A stretch of DNA of 9,737 nucleotides. It comes from Porphyromonadaceae bacterium (GTDB taxonomy: Bacteria; Bacteroidota; Bacteroidia; Bacteroidales; Tannerellaceae). The notes under the pieces were generated by a model. It was not told where the DNA came from, did no database searches, and worked only from the letters and a program-made list of their open reading frames with translations. Location of the stretch: NCBI GenBank assembly GCA_003517945.1, contig DOZP01000075.1, positions 1 to 9,737 on the forward strand, given 5' to 3'. Made by a program: the position numbers and the translations under genes. Shown here one piece after another: positions 1-6,717 of this stretch (position 1 is its first letter; each line of letters opens with the position of its first letter).

Positions 1-21
1 GGAGGCATAAAACTTTATATT

Positions 22-432
22 ATGGAACTGAAGAAAGAATTAGACAAATTGAAAAGTTATATGGGAGGTGATAATGATGAAGCATTTGAAAAACAGGCTT
101 CTTTTATCCGTGAACATTTTACCTCTGACTCTGATCAGCGTGAGATTGATAATTTTATCAGTTTAGAACTGTCAGATATTTCAAATAGACTTGAAGATAC
201 AATAAAGGATATAGAAATACGGCTTCAATTAATGGACGTTAAAGAAATTGTGTCTTTATCTTATATTGCAAAAAATTATTTTCATAAAACCCGCTCTTGG
301 TTGCATCAGAAAATAAATGGTAATATGAAAAATGGTAAACCATGTACGTTTACGGAAAAAGAACTTGATACGTTGAATTTTGCATTGCAGGATATATCTA
401 AAAAAATAGGCTCAATTGCTATTCATCCATAG
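22..432 (+). CDS. DUF5053-like small phage protein
   Basis: The 136-residue product matches what I know of the DUF5053 family, small proteins common in Bacteroidetes prophages and mobile elements. No biochemical role is established to my knowledge. The N-terminal half (about residues 1-75) is acidic and helical. The C-terminal half carries the most family-like stretch: SYIAKNYFHKTRSWLHQKIN (about 80-99), then NGKP and FTEKELDTL. That arrangement resembles a helix-turn-helix DNA-binding unit, so a regulatory role is possible, but this is inference. The ATG at 22 has no close Shine-Dalgarno; GGAGG at positions 1-5 is too far away, which is normal in this phylum. The gene is AT-richer than the structural genes downstream. 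Tandem terminator-like hairpins follow its stop codon, so it probably ends a transcript separate from the late operon. Confidence 0.8.
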   Translation: MELKKELDKLKSYMGGDNDEAFEKQASFIREHFTSDSDQREIDNFISLELSDISNRLEDTIKDIEIRLQLMDVKEIVSLSYIAKNYFHKTRSWLHQKINGNMKNGKPCTFTEKELDTLNFALQDISKKIGSIAIHP

Positions 433-453
433 CAATTATTAATTAACACAAAC

Positions 454-473
454 CCCATAGTGAGTCCTATGGG
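454..473 (+). other. Hairpin, first of three in a row
   Basis: CCCATAG (454-460) pairs perfectly with CTATGGG (467-473) around a six-base loop. No U-run follows directly; a second hairpin begins two bases later. Alone it is not a terminator. It may form a stacked structure with the next two hairpins at the 3' end of the upstream transcript. Confidence 0.55.
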
Positions 474-474
474 T

Positions 475-504
475 AAGCCTGCACGAACAATGCAGGCTTT
501 TTTT
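475..504 (+). terminator. Intrinsic terminator
   Basis: GCCTGCA (477-483) and TGCAGGC (491-497) form a perfect 7-bp stem with a 7-base loop, extendable by AA/TT to 9 bp, followed by seven T residues (498-504). This is a textbook Rho-independent terminator placed after the DUF5053-like gene. Confidence 0.8.
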
Positions 505-515
505 GTCCTTTCTGC

Positions 516-538
516 GCCGGTTAATTCCGGCTTTTTTT
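516..538 (+). terminator. Second tandem terminator
   Basis: GCCGG (516-520) pairs with CCGGC (527-531) around TTAATT, followed by seven T residues (532-538). It ends only 5 nt before the ATG of the next gene. The short stem makes it weaker than its neighbour. A terminator this close to a start codon suggests either read-through or antitermination into the late operon. Confidence 0.65.
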
Positions 539-543
539 GTGGT

Positions 544-873
544 ATGAACGAAAAGACGATATCGGGAGCGGAAGCCATTCGTCGTGCCAGGAACCTGAAA
601 CTTGTTCCCGGTGCATATTTCACATTGCTGCATCTTACCTGTAATTTTAAAACAAATGAATACGGCGCACTGCGAAAGTTTGAGCGTTGCCGTATGCGTC
701 CGGGATTGAAAGAAGACACATTTCGGATGGACGGAGAAATGTATTTTCCATTTGAAGACTTGACTACAGGTGATAATAAAATGTGTTTTAAGAAGTTAAT
801 GCGTTTTATCGCATTTCCGCCTGATTATCGAATTTTGAAAATAGATTGGTTTAATGGAAAAACAAACGATTGA
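544..873 (+). CDS. Small conserved-looking protein preceding the portal
   Basis: This gene encodes about 109 residues. I do not recognise a named domain. The sequence resembles small proteins I associate with the position just before portal genes in Bacteroidetes phages, with motifs such as GAYFTLLHLTCN, FERCRMRPGL, CFKKLMRFIAFPPDYR and a terminal LKIDWFNG. It has no signal peptide or membrane segment. Three cysteines are present (CN, CRMRP, CFKK), without a clear metal-site spacing. The frame is open upstream to 460, but that extension would be coded by the two terminator hairpins, so I chose the ATG at 544. The gene overlaps the portal-like gene by 20 bp, which suggests translational coupling and a role in packaging or head assembly; that role is inference. 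Confidence 0.65.
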   Translation: MNEKTISGAEAIRRARNLKLVPGAYFTLLHLTCNFKTNEYGALRKFERCRMRPGLKEDTFRMDGEMYFPFEDLTTGDNKMCFKKLMRFIAFPPDYRILKIDWFNGKTND

Positions 874-2395
874 AATCAAAAACGGACGAGGATTTGCTAC
901 AATACCGAAAGGTGGTGTACTGACATTTGAAGTGCAGGGATTTACCGAGCGTGAAGATATTCGTAACCGGGAGTATCAGAGCCTTTATTCCCGGTATATA
1001 GCCGATAACATGAGTATGCGTGTCGGAAACTTTACGGTACCGCTCTGGGGCGAAGGTCACAACCTGTATCCGCAGGAAGTATTTTCTGTCACTTCCGAAA
1101 GTAAATTATTACCGGAAATTATCAATAAGCAGGTAAAATTCCTCTTTGGCAAAGGCCCGCGCTTGTATCAGGAAGTGACCGAGGGTGAAGGGCATAACCG
1201 GAAGATTTATCAGATGCCGGTCGAAAATCCGGAAATTGAAGACTGGTTAAACTCCTGGGAAGATAACGGGTTTGATTCGGCGTGGGTATATCTTAAAAAC
1301 CGGGCGGTTGATTTTTATTATGTAAATACCTGCTGTTCGAAGTGGCATTTCAATAAATCACGGCGTTTTTCCGGTGCTTCTGGTGCGTTGAAAGTCAGGG
1401 CATTATCTTATATTGGAGCGGACGAAGCTCGTCTGGCAACAACAAAAGACGGTCTGACACAACGTATTAAAAATTCGGATTGTAAATATGTGATCGTTGG
1501 TGATTGGCTAAATCCGAATAAGTATGAATACGAAGTTTTTCAGCGGTTAAATACGGCGGATCCATTCCGTTATTCGACAGTTGTATCGTTCGATTCGGAA
1601 AAAACGTTTTCAAAGTGGATCTACGCATTCAATGACTGGTTTAGAGGTTTGTTTGAATGGATTAAAGCCTCTAATCTGACACCTAAATATCTGAACTCCT
1701 ACCTGAAAAATGCGCTCAATGCACATATACATGTCATCATACCGGGCAGTTGGTATAACCAACAACGCGATACGCTTCAAACCATATGCGAAGAAAACCT
1801 TACCGGTTCCGCTCCGGTTCAGGCGGAATACTGTGGTGTAAAGCTGATTGATGACAAAGGAGACCCAATCCCGTTTTATGAAACAATGGTAGATATCATT
1901 ATCCGGCATAAGTTGGAAGAAATAACATCAATGATGGCCGGGGAAGGTAAAAATCAGGGCAAACTGTGGGCTTCGACAAAATGGGAAAAGGATGACGGAT
2001 GGCAGTTTGAAGAATTCCCCGGAAAATATAAAGAGTTCTTTACAACAGTGATCGATTATGATAAACGTGCGGATCAGGTGACGCTTGCCGGCAAAGGAGT
2101 ACTTCCGGCGATATCGGGTGTGGATAAGGATGGAGCGATATCCAATAGCGGATCGGAGATTTACTACAGTTATCTGATCTATCAGTCTTCGTTATCGTTA
2201 CCGGAAGATCTTGTTTTGCGCGATTTGAATCGGGCACTTCGTTACAACTGGCCGGAGACAGCGAAACAAAAAATTAAATTTAAATTCTGGATCGATATCC
2301 CCGCGAAGCTTCAGGATACAACGCCATCCGCACGGCTTTCCAATACAGCGACGGCACAAACACAAACCGAACTTCAAAAAACGCAGGAACAATGA
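854..2395 (+). CDS. Portal-like phage protein
   Basis: The 513-residue product has the size and pattern of a tailed-phage portal, the dodecameric ring at the capsid vertex through which DNA enters and leaves. Supporting features are an N-terminal head region rich in aromatic residues, a long helical central part containing KYLNSYLKNALNAH (about residue 278 on), and a C-terminal third with LPAISGVDKDG followed by SEIYYSYLIYQSSLSLPEDL and LRDLNRAL (about 417-463). That last layout, a GVD-type loop, then an aromatic helix, then an LN-containing helix, is typical of portals. The C-terminus is a low-complexity Thr/Gln tail. The family is read by eye, so this is probable rather than certain. Its stop overlaps the next start as ATGA. 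No capsid or protease gene follows, which is unusual for a portal. Confidence 0.6.
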   Translation: MEKQTIEIKNGRGFATIPKGGVLTFEVQGFTEREDIRNREYQSLYSRYIADNMSMRVGNFTVPLWGEGHNLYPQEVFSVTSESKLLPEIINKQVKFLFGKGPRLYQEVTEGEGHNRKIYQMPVENPEIEDWLNSWEDNGFDSAWVYLKNRAVDFYYVNTCCSKWHFNKSRRFSGASGALKVRALSYIGADEARLATTKDGLTQRIKNSDCKYVIVGDWLNPNKYEYEVFQRLNTADPFRYSTVVSFDSEKTFSKWIYAFNDWFRGLFEWIKASNLTPKYLNSYLKNALNAHIHVIIPGSWYNQQRDTLQTICEENLTGSAPVQAEYCGVKLIDDKGDPIPFYETMVDIIIRHKLEEITSMMAGEGKNQGKLWASTKWEKDDGWQFEEFPGKYKEFFTTVIDYDKRADQVTLAGKGVLPAISGVDKDGAISNSGSEIYYSYLIYQSSLSLPEDLVLRDLNRALRYNWPETAKQKIKFKFWIDIPAKLQDTTPSARLSNTATAQTQTELQKTQEQ

Positions 2396-3321
2396 TAAAA
2401 GTACCTTTTGATCCCGATAATTTTGCCCCTGAGATGAAACCGAAAATTTCGGGGATGAATCTGTCTCTGGAATATGACAATGTAGAAAGTAGCCTGATGA
2501 AGGTGGCAAGACAGTTACCGGCAACAATTTCGCAGGCTATATATAATCGTCTTACCGATAAATATCTGATAGGAAACCCTACGGAGCCGGATAAGACTGC
2601 AATTGACTATCTGCAGCGTGCGATGCTTCATTTTACGATCTATGAGCATAAGATATACATCATGCTGAATGTGTCGAATGACGGTATTACAACGAAGAAA
2701 ACCGACACGGAGACAACCGCATTCAAATACCAGGAAGACGAACTGATTGACAATTTATTGTCAACTGCCTGGTTCTGGATGAATGAACTGATCAAATGGA
2801 TGGAATTGCATCTTTCTGATTTTCCGGAATGGAAAAACAGTGATGAACGAAAATCATACAAAGAATTACCGGTAGATTTAGGTGATTTCAATAAATGGGT
2901 AGGGGTAGATCTGGCCGGCGGTGAGTTTTTTATGATGTCTGCATCCTGGATCATCCGGGAAGTATGGATTGATTGTGTGGAATCCCGCCTGAAAGATCCG
3001 AAGAAAACTGACGCTATTGCACGGGCCGTATGTTATGAAGTGATGGGACGTGCTTGTGAACGTCTGGCCTATCAATGCCTGCCGTCGCCCATCCGCCGCG
3101 ATGTTGATAATGAAATGGGTAAAAATCACCGGGCCCAGGCCGATAAAGATATCCGTGAGAGGGTTGCCGGTAAATTCCTGAAGAAAGCATCTTCCTATTG
3201 GAATGCCGTCGATCTTGAGATTAAACAAAAGCGTATCGAAGCATCGCGGGCTACGGTCGGAAGCCGTCCAATAATAGGAGAAAAGAAAGTATTTCAAAAC
3301 GATAAATTCTATTTTTCATGA
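2392..3321 (+). CDS. DUF6712-like protein, candidate head-tail connector
   Basis: The 309-residue protein resembles the DUF6712 family of Bacteroidetes phages. It begins with an extended N-terminus (FDPDNFAPEMKPKISGMN), continues with a helical region containing DYLQRAMLHFTIYEHKIYIM and LNVSNDGITTKK, then TAFKYQEDELIDNLLSTAWF, all as I recall them for that family. The C-terminal half is helical and basic (VCYEVMGRACERLAYQCLPS, then KASSYWNAVDLEIKQKRIEA). There is no signal peptide or membrane helix. Position immediately after the portal, with ATGA overlaps on both sides, fits an adaptor, connector or virion-joining protein; this is inference from order. It is longer than classical connector proteins, so a second domain may be present. 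Confidence 0.55.
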   Translation: MIKVPFDPDNFAPEMKPKISGMNLSLEYDNVESSLMKVARQLPATISQAIYNRLTDKYLIGNPTEPDKTAIDYLQRAMLHFTIYEHKIYIMLNVSNDGITTKKTDTETTAFKYQEDELIDNLLSTAWFWMNELIKWMELHLSDFPEWKNSDERKSYKELPVDLGDFNKWVGVDLAGGEFFMMSASWIIREVWIDCVESRLKDPKKTDAIARAVCYEVMGRACERLAYQCLPSPIRRDVDNEMGKNHRAQADKDIRERVAGKFLKKASSYWNAVDLEIKQKRIEASRATVGSRPIIGEKKVFQNDKFYFS

Positions 3322-4367
3322 AAGTAATAAAGGTTAAGAAAAAAAAGATCCTGATCCCGGAAGCCTGGGAAGATTTGAATTTCAAGGAAAAGGTTTTCAC
3401 ATTCAAAATACTGATCAGGGTTTTGCGTGGTGATTTGAAAGATATGCCGCATGCAGGACTTTTAAAGCTACTGATAAAATTTACGGGATATAAACCGTCA
3501 TCCGGCTTATGGCGTCGATTCCGTATCTCATTCCGGTTCGGATGGGAGGTTTTCTGGATCTATCTGCTGAATATTCCATTCCTGATTAAGTACGGCCGGA
3601 AAGAATACCGGGAATATGCCCGGATGCTTACAGTTGTACATCGTCCGGATCCGGAAGCTGAAGAACGGGAAAAAGAAATAATAGATATTGGCCTGCTTCG
3701 CCTGGCGGAACAAATAGACTTTGTTTATGCGATCGACACGGAAAACATGAAAATAATCCCGAAATATACATTCCGTATAAATCCTATACCTTGGATCCGC
3801 ATAGGAAAGCAGATATATACCGGCAAACGTTTTTTTCTTGACGTAACGGCCAGTACCGATATCACGGCCCGTTGTTTTGTGGACGCGCTTGACTTATTGA
3901 TGGTGATGGATAAAGTAACAAACCGGGAGGACAGGGATGAATGTATTAACAAAATATGTGCGATGCTTTATCCGGCCATTCCGGACCATAACGAAAATAT
4001 CCTTTCCGGCCATGCCAACCTGATGCGTCACTTGGATCCCGTGATCAAATTCGCTATTGTATATTGGTTTACCGGTATTGTTCAGTTATTCCGGGAACAT
4101 CCGACATACCGGATTCTTTTCGATAACAATAAAACAACATCGGAAGATCGGGAAGATAAGATATCTATCGGGATGAATGAAATCGCCTTATTATTAAAGA
4201 AAGAAGGCTATGGAGATCCGATAGATATGAACCTGATTGATTATTTCGATGCACAGGTCAAAGCGCTAAAGGATACCATATCAAAAGCGGTTGGAGATGG
4301 TGTTAAACCTGAAAAAATTGCACAGAAAACCGGAATTTCCTTAACAACCATAAACCGACTGTCATGA
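3318..4367 (+). CDS. Phage protein of unknown function with HTH-like C-terminus
   Basis: The 349-residue product has no domain I can name with confidence. The N-terminus is very basic (VIKVKKKKILIPEAWEDL). The phrase IPEAWEDLNFKEK resembles the opening of Bacteroidetes phage proteins found near tail genes, possibly tail-assembly factors. A hydrophobic, aromatic stretch around residues 75-92 (FGWEVFWIYLLNIPFLI) could be a membrane-associating or buried helix. The middle contains RINPIPWIRIGKQIYTGKRF and a helical segment with FVDALDLLMVMDKV. The last 20 or so residues (EKIAQKTGISLTTINRLS) look like a helix-turn-helix, ending exactly at the stop. ATGA overlaps at both ends place it inside the coupled morphogenesis operon. 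A tail-assembly or virion role is inference. Confidence 0.5.
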   Translation: MKVIKVKKKKILIPEAWEDLNFKEKVFTFKILIRVLRGDLKDMPHAGLLKLLIKFTGYKPSSGLWRRFRISFRFGWEVFWIYLLNIPFLIKYGRKEYREYARMLTVVHRPDPEAEEREKEIIDIGLLRLAEQIDFVYAIDTENMKIIPKYTFRINPIPWIRIGKQIYTGKRFFLDVTASTDITARCFVDALDLLMVMDKVTNREDRDECINKICAMLYPAIPDHNENILSGHANLMRHLDPVIKFAIVYWFTGIVQLFREHPTYRILFDNNKTTSEDREDKISIGMNEIALLLKKEGYGDPIDMNLIDYFDAQVKALKDTISKAVGDGVKPEKIAQKTGISLTTINRLS

Positions 4368-4915
4368 CTCCTGATTTAATCATTGAACTATTCAAGTATT
4401 ATGCAAAGTTCGTCCCGAAAGATGTACTGAAGAAAATATTTGTACAACCGGCGTCATCCCGTTTTCCGGGTTACGACGAAATCAGAACTGAAATCATGTC
4501 TTTGCCGGACGGACAGGTTTTACCGGATTTTGACACGTTTGTTGTTTCGCTCAATGACAACTTTGTTTCGGAACGTATGAAGGGATCCAAAGAATTCGTG
4601 TTATTCGTCGAATACGGTAGCTTTTCCGTTGATCACAGCATAACTGAAGGTGCGAAAGAAAACCTTGCCGTAGCAGTTGTCCGGAAGTTTTCCGACTCGA
4701 ACAGTGACAATGTAAATGAAATCATCCACATGAACAAATGCTTTGTTCTGTTGGATACAATTCTCGGCGCAATGGGAGACGAACAGAATACATTGGATTT
4801 CTGTGACGGATCACTTGTGGAATTCCCGGCAGAACTATATCCGGTAGACCCTGCTTTATTTCATGGGTGTGGCGGTTGGGTGGCCAAATTCAAAAAAGTA
4901 AATACCATATTATGA
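4364..4915 (+). CDS. Phage protein of unknown function, possible tail-completion protein
   Basis: The 183-residue protein is soluble-looking, with no signal peptide. I do not recognise the family. A beta-rich middle (DTFVVSLNDNFVSERM, then KEFVLFVEYGSFSVDHS) is followed by KENLAVAVVRKFSD and a C-terminal part with NKCFVLLDTILGAMG and ELYPVDPALFHGCGGWVAKF. Three of its cysteines lie in the last 60 residues (NKC, DFC, HGC), which is notable next to a SufE-like gene but does not form a recognised cluster motif. Size and position in the operon are compatible with a tail-terminator or completion protein, which is speculative. The start overlaps the upstream stop, and the stop overlaps the SufE-like start, both as ATGA. 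Confidence 0.5.
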   Translation: MTPDLIIELFKYYAKFVPKDVLKKIFVQPASSRFPGYDEIRTEIMSLPDGQVLPDFDTFVVSLNDNFVSERMKGSKEFVLFVEYGSFSVDHSITEGAKENLAVAVVRKFSDSNSDNVNEIIHMNKCFVLLDTILGAMGDEQNTLDFCDGSLVEFPAELYPVDPALFHGCGGWVAKFKKVNTIL

Positions 4916-5331
4916 AGACAAAAGCGATTTATAAGCACCAGGTGGATTTTATAGAAACACTTCGTGAATTGGATACATGGGTTGATAAATTTAATTTTTT
5001 GATCGACCTGAGTAGCCTGATATCTCCGGTTTGTTCTTCGGAACTTATACCCTACCGGATTGCTGCATGTCAGAGCCGTACGTACTTCCGGGCGTGGAGT
5101 GAAGACGGTTTGTTGCGTGTGGATGGATGGAGCAACACACCCGTACAGCGTGGGATAGTCGCCTCTATGATCAAAATGTTCGACCACGTTCCGTTATCGG
5201 AGTTTAGCACCGAAACCGATATTTTCTTTCATAAAAACAGTGGCCTGATAAACAATCTTACGCCACTTCGACAAGAGGGACTGAAAGAAATGATTAAACG
5301 GATAATTGTCCTTTATAAAGATACGAAGTGA
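4912..5331 (+). CDS. SufE-like sulfur-acceptor protein in phage operon
   Basis: The 139-residue protein aligns by eye with SufE/CsdE along its length. SufE accepts persulfide sulfur from the cysteine desulfurase SufS for Fe-S cluster assembly. Family hallmarks are LDTWVDKFNFLIDL near residues 20-33 (compare the D-W-x-D-K-Y-x-x-L-I-x-L region of SufE), AACQSRTYFRAW with Cys53 at the position of the catalytic cysteine, VQRGIVASMIKMFDHVP (about 78-94), and LTPLRQEGLKEMIKRI (about 116-131), matching the conserved L-S-P-x-R-x-x-G-L motif with Arg120. The glycine usually before the catalytic Cys is Ala here. No SufS, SufBCD or IscU gene is nearby. The ATG at 4912 overlaps the previous stop; a longer in-frame start at 4867 would overlap the upstream gene by about 50 bp. 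It is the last member of the coupled operon, so it may serve virion assembly rather than host metabolism; that is inference. Confidence 0.8.
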   Translation: MKTKAIYKHQVDFIETLRELDTWVDKFNFLIDLSSLISPVCSSELIPYRIAACQSRTYFRAWSEDGLLRVDGWSNTPVQRGIVASMIKMFDHVPLSEFSTETDIFFHKNSGLINNLTPLRQEGLKEMIKRIIVLYKDTK

Positions 5332-5368
5332 ATCTATTTTTACAATGTCAAATTTTAAATTTTAAGTT

Positions 5369-5758
5369 ATGAAAAAGTTCTTAATTCTACTTGTAATGAC
5401 CTCTTTGTCATTCACTGTTCTCTCTCCTGTCGTTTTCGCACAAACGGATCCCGTCGAAGTCGAATTGGCGACAAACACCTTTGATCTGTCCACATTTGCC
5501 GGCATTGTGGCATGTATTTCGTTAATCGTTACCCAACTGGCAAAAACGGCTCCGGCGATATCGGAAAAGGCAATTCTTAAAATCCTGATGTCGTTGGCGA
5601 TTGGGATCGGTCTGACATTCTTTGCCTGGTGGCTGAATATTGCTCCATTTTTGGGAAATATGATCTGGTGGCAGGTATTAATACAGGGTATTTTATCCGG
5701 AGGTGCGGCTTGTGGTATATATGACCTGATCAAAAGCCTTTTCAGCAAACAGGAATAA
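5369..5758 (+). CDS. Holin-like membrane protein with signal peptide
   Basis: The 129-residue protein resembles small holin-like proteins of Bacteroidetes prophages. Holins make holes in the inner membrane and time lysis. An N-terminal signal peptide (KK, hydrophobic core, then VVFA before Gln25) predicts signal peptidase I cleavage after Ala24; Gln at +1 is common in this phylum. Three hydrophobic segments follow: about 40-58, 69-89 (containing FFAWWLN) and 100-122 (containing WWQVLIQGILSGGAACGIYD). The short basic C-terminus ends in SKQE. It lies 37 nt after the SufE-like gene and upstream of the muramidase, which fits a lysis cassette. A cleavable signal peptide is unusual in a holin, so it may instead behave as a signal-anchor. 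Confidence 0.7.
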   Translation: MKKFLILLVMTSLSFTVLSPVVFAQTDPVEVELATNTFDLSTFAGIVACISLIVTQLAKTAPAISEKAILKILMSLAIGIGLTFFAWWLNIAPFLGNMIWWQVLIQGILSGGAACGIYDLIKSLFSKQE

Positions 5759-5779
5759 TCTTTTATCTCTTTAGACACA

Positions 5780-5810
5780 TGCCGGGATTTGGGTTAAGCT
5801 AATCCCGGCA
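5780..5810 (+). other. Strong intergenic hairpin without U-run
   Basis: TGCCGGGATT (5780-5789) and AATCCCGGCA (5801-5810) form a perfect 10-bp, GC-rich stem with an 11-base loop. No T-run follows on the plus strand (TTAAAGCAATG), so it is a poor intrinsic terminator. It may act as an mRNA stability or processing element between the holin-like gene and the next gene, or pause transcription. Confidence 0.7.
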
Positions 5811-5831
5811 TTAAAGCAATGTAATATTGAA

Positions 5832-6176
5832 ATGAATGTGATTGAAGTTATCAGTGCTATTTGTGGAGCCGGGGGTATCCTGGGGGTTGTATCATATTTT
5901 CTCTTTTTCAAAGAGACTAAACGCATTAAAAAGTCGGAAGCAAAAAAAGGAGAGTTAGACAACTGGGAAAGGCAAATAGAACGGTATGAAAAGAGGTTGC
6001 AGGAACGCGATATTAAAGTAGATACTCTTTACACAGAGTTAAGGAAAGAACAGGAAAAAAATCTGAGTCTCCTGGAACAAATTAACAATAAAGAGTTGGA
6101 AAATAAACTATTGATCATTCAAAAATGTGAAGTTCGGGGATGTACAAGCAGAAAACCTCCGAGTGATAATTATTAA
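5832..6176 (+). CDS. Lysis-module membrane protein with coiled coil
   Basis: The 114-residue protein has one N-terminal membrane segment (about residues 4-26, ISAICGAGGILGVVSYFLFF). A strongly basic stretch follows (KETKRIKKSEAKK), then a long charged coiled-coil region (about 42-93). The tail is CEVRGCTSRKPPSDNY, with two cysteines four residues apart. Similar membrane/coiled-coil proteins with a C-x4-C-x-x-RKPP tail are, as I recall, regular members of Bacteroidetes phage lysis modules. The layout resembles an inner-membrane spanin subunit. However, the positive charge right after the membrane segment would by the positive-inside rule place the coil in the cytoplasm, which argues against a spanin and for a holin partner or regulator. 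It lies between the holin-like gene and the muramidase. Confidence 0.65.
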   Translation: MNVIEVISAICGAGGILGVVSYFLFFKETKRIKKSEAKKGELDNWERQIERYEKRLQERDIKVDTLYTELRKEQEKNLSLLEQINNKELENKLLIIQKCEVRGCTSRKPPSDNY

Positions 6177-6189
6177 ATGAAAAAATAAA

Positions 6190-6717
6190 ATGGCAAACGT
6201 ACATATTCTTTTTCCGTTTATCCTCCGGTGGGAAGGCGGATTTGTAAACGACCCCGATGATGCAGGCGGTGCAACGAATAAAGGCGTAACGCTTGAAACA
6301 TGGCGGCGTGTTGGTTACGATATTGACGGCGACGAAGACATCGACGTGGATGACCTGAAAAGGTTATCTGATGAAGATGTTTTGCATAAAGTCTTATACC
6401 CGCACTATTGGAACCGTTGGAAAGCTGATGATATTAAAAGTCAAAAAATGGCTAATATACTTGTAGATTGGGTGTGGGGTTCCGGAGCGCATGGTATCAA
6501 AATACCTCAAAAAGAACTGGGTGTAGTTGTTGACGGTATTGTAGGCCCCAAAACATTGGCCGCCCTGAACGATCGTGATCCGGATGACTTTTTCAATACC
6601 ATATACCGGGCACGCATAGACTTCATTGAAGACATTTGCCGTAAACGGCCTAAAAACATGAAGTTTCGTCAGGGTTGGTTAAACAGGCTTGCCGATTTAA
6701 AGAAATATTCCGGATGA
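6190..6717 (+). CDS. GH108 N-acetylmuramidase (endolysin) with EF-hand-like loop
   Basis: The 175-residue protein is a glycoside hydrolase family 108 muramidase that cuts the glycan strand of peptidoglycan, followed by a PG_binding_3-type C-terminal domain. The N-terminal motif [20 protein letters not shown] (residues 13-32) is characteristic, with Glu15 of the EGG motif as the expected catalytic acid. [14 protein letters not shown] and [12 protein letters not shown] are typical of the family core. [16 protein letters not shown] and the C-terminal helices fit the binding domain. Residues 44-55 ([12 protein letters not shown]) form an EF-hand or dockerin-like calcium loop with acidic residues at positions 1, 3, 5, 7, 9 and 12. 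There is no signal peptide, so release depends on the holin. The stop overlaps the next start as ATGA, linking it to the spanin candidate. Confidence 0.9.
   Translation: MANVHILFPFILRWEGGFVNDPDDAGGATNKGVTLETWRRVGYDIDGDEDIDVDDLKRLSDEDVLHKVLYPHYWNRWKADDIKSQKMANILVDWVWGSGAHGIKIPQKELGVVVDGIVGPKTLAALNDRDPDDFFNTIYRARIDFIEDICRKRPKNMKFRQGWLNRLADLKKYSG

Noticed and set aside
460..543. Longer N-terminus for the pre-portal gene starting at 460
   Set aside because: The added residues are encoded by the terminator hairpins and T-runs; the ATG at 544 is more natural.
423..719. Reverse-strand open frame over the terminators and the small pre-portal gene
   Set aside because: It is antisense to a plausible gene, includes both terminator hairpins as codons, and its product has no recognisable feature.
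1610..1909. Reverse-strand frame of 99 codons inside the portal-like gene
   Set aside because: Shadow of the portal-like reading frame; no promoter and no domain-like sequence.
2878..3297. Reverse-strand frame of 139 codons inside the DUF6712-like gene
   Set aside because: Antisense shadow with no signal, motif or promoter; the plus-strand gene is better supported.
5362..5778. Reverse-strand frame of 138 codons over the holin-like gene
   Set aside because: The plus-strand frame has a clear signal peptide and membrane helices and fits the lysis module.
6675..6713. Upstream start for the spanin candidate
   Set aside because: It would put 13 extra polar residues before the signal sequence; the ATGA-overlap start at 6714 is better.
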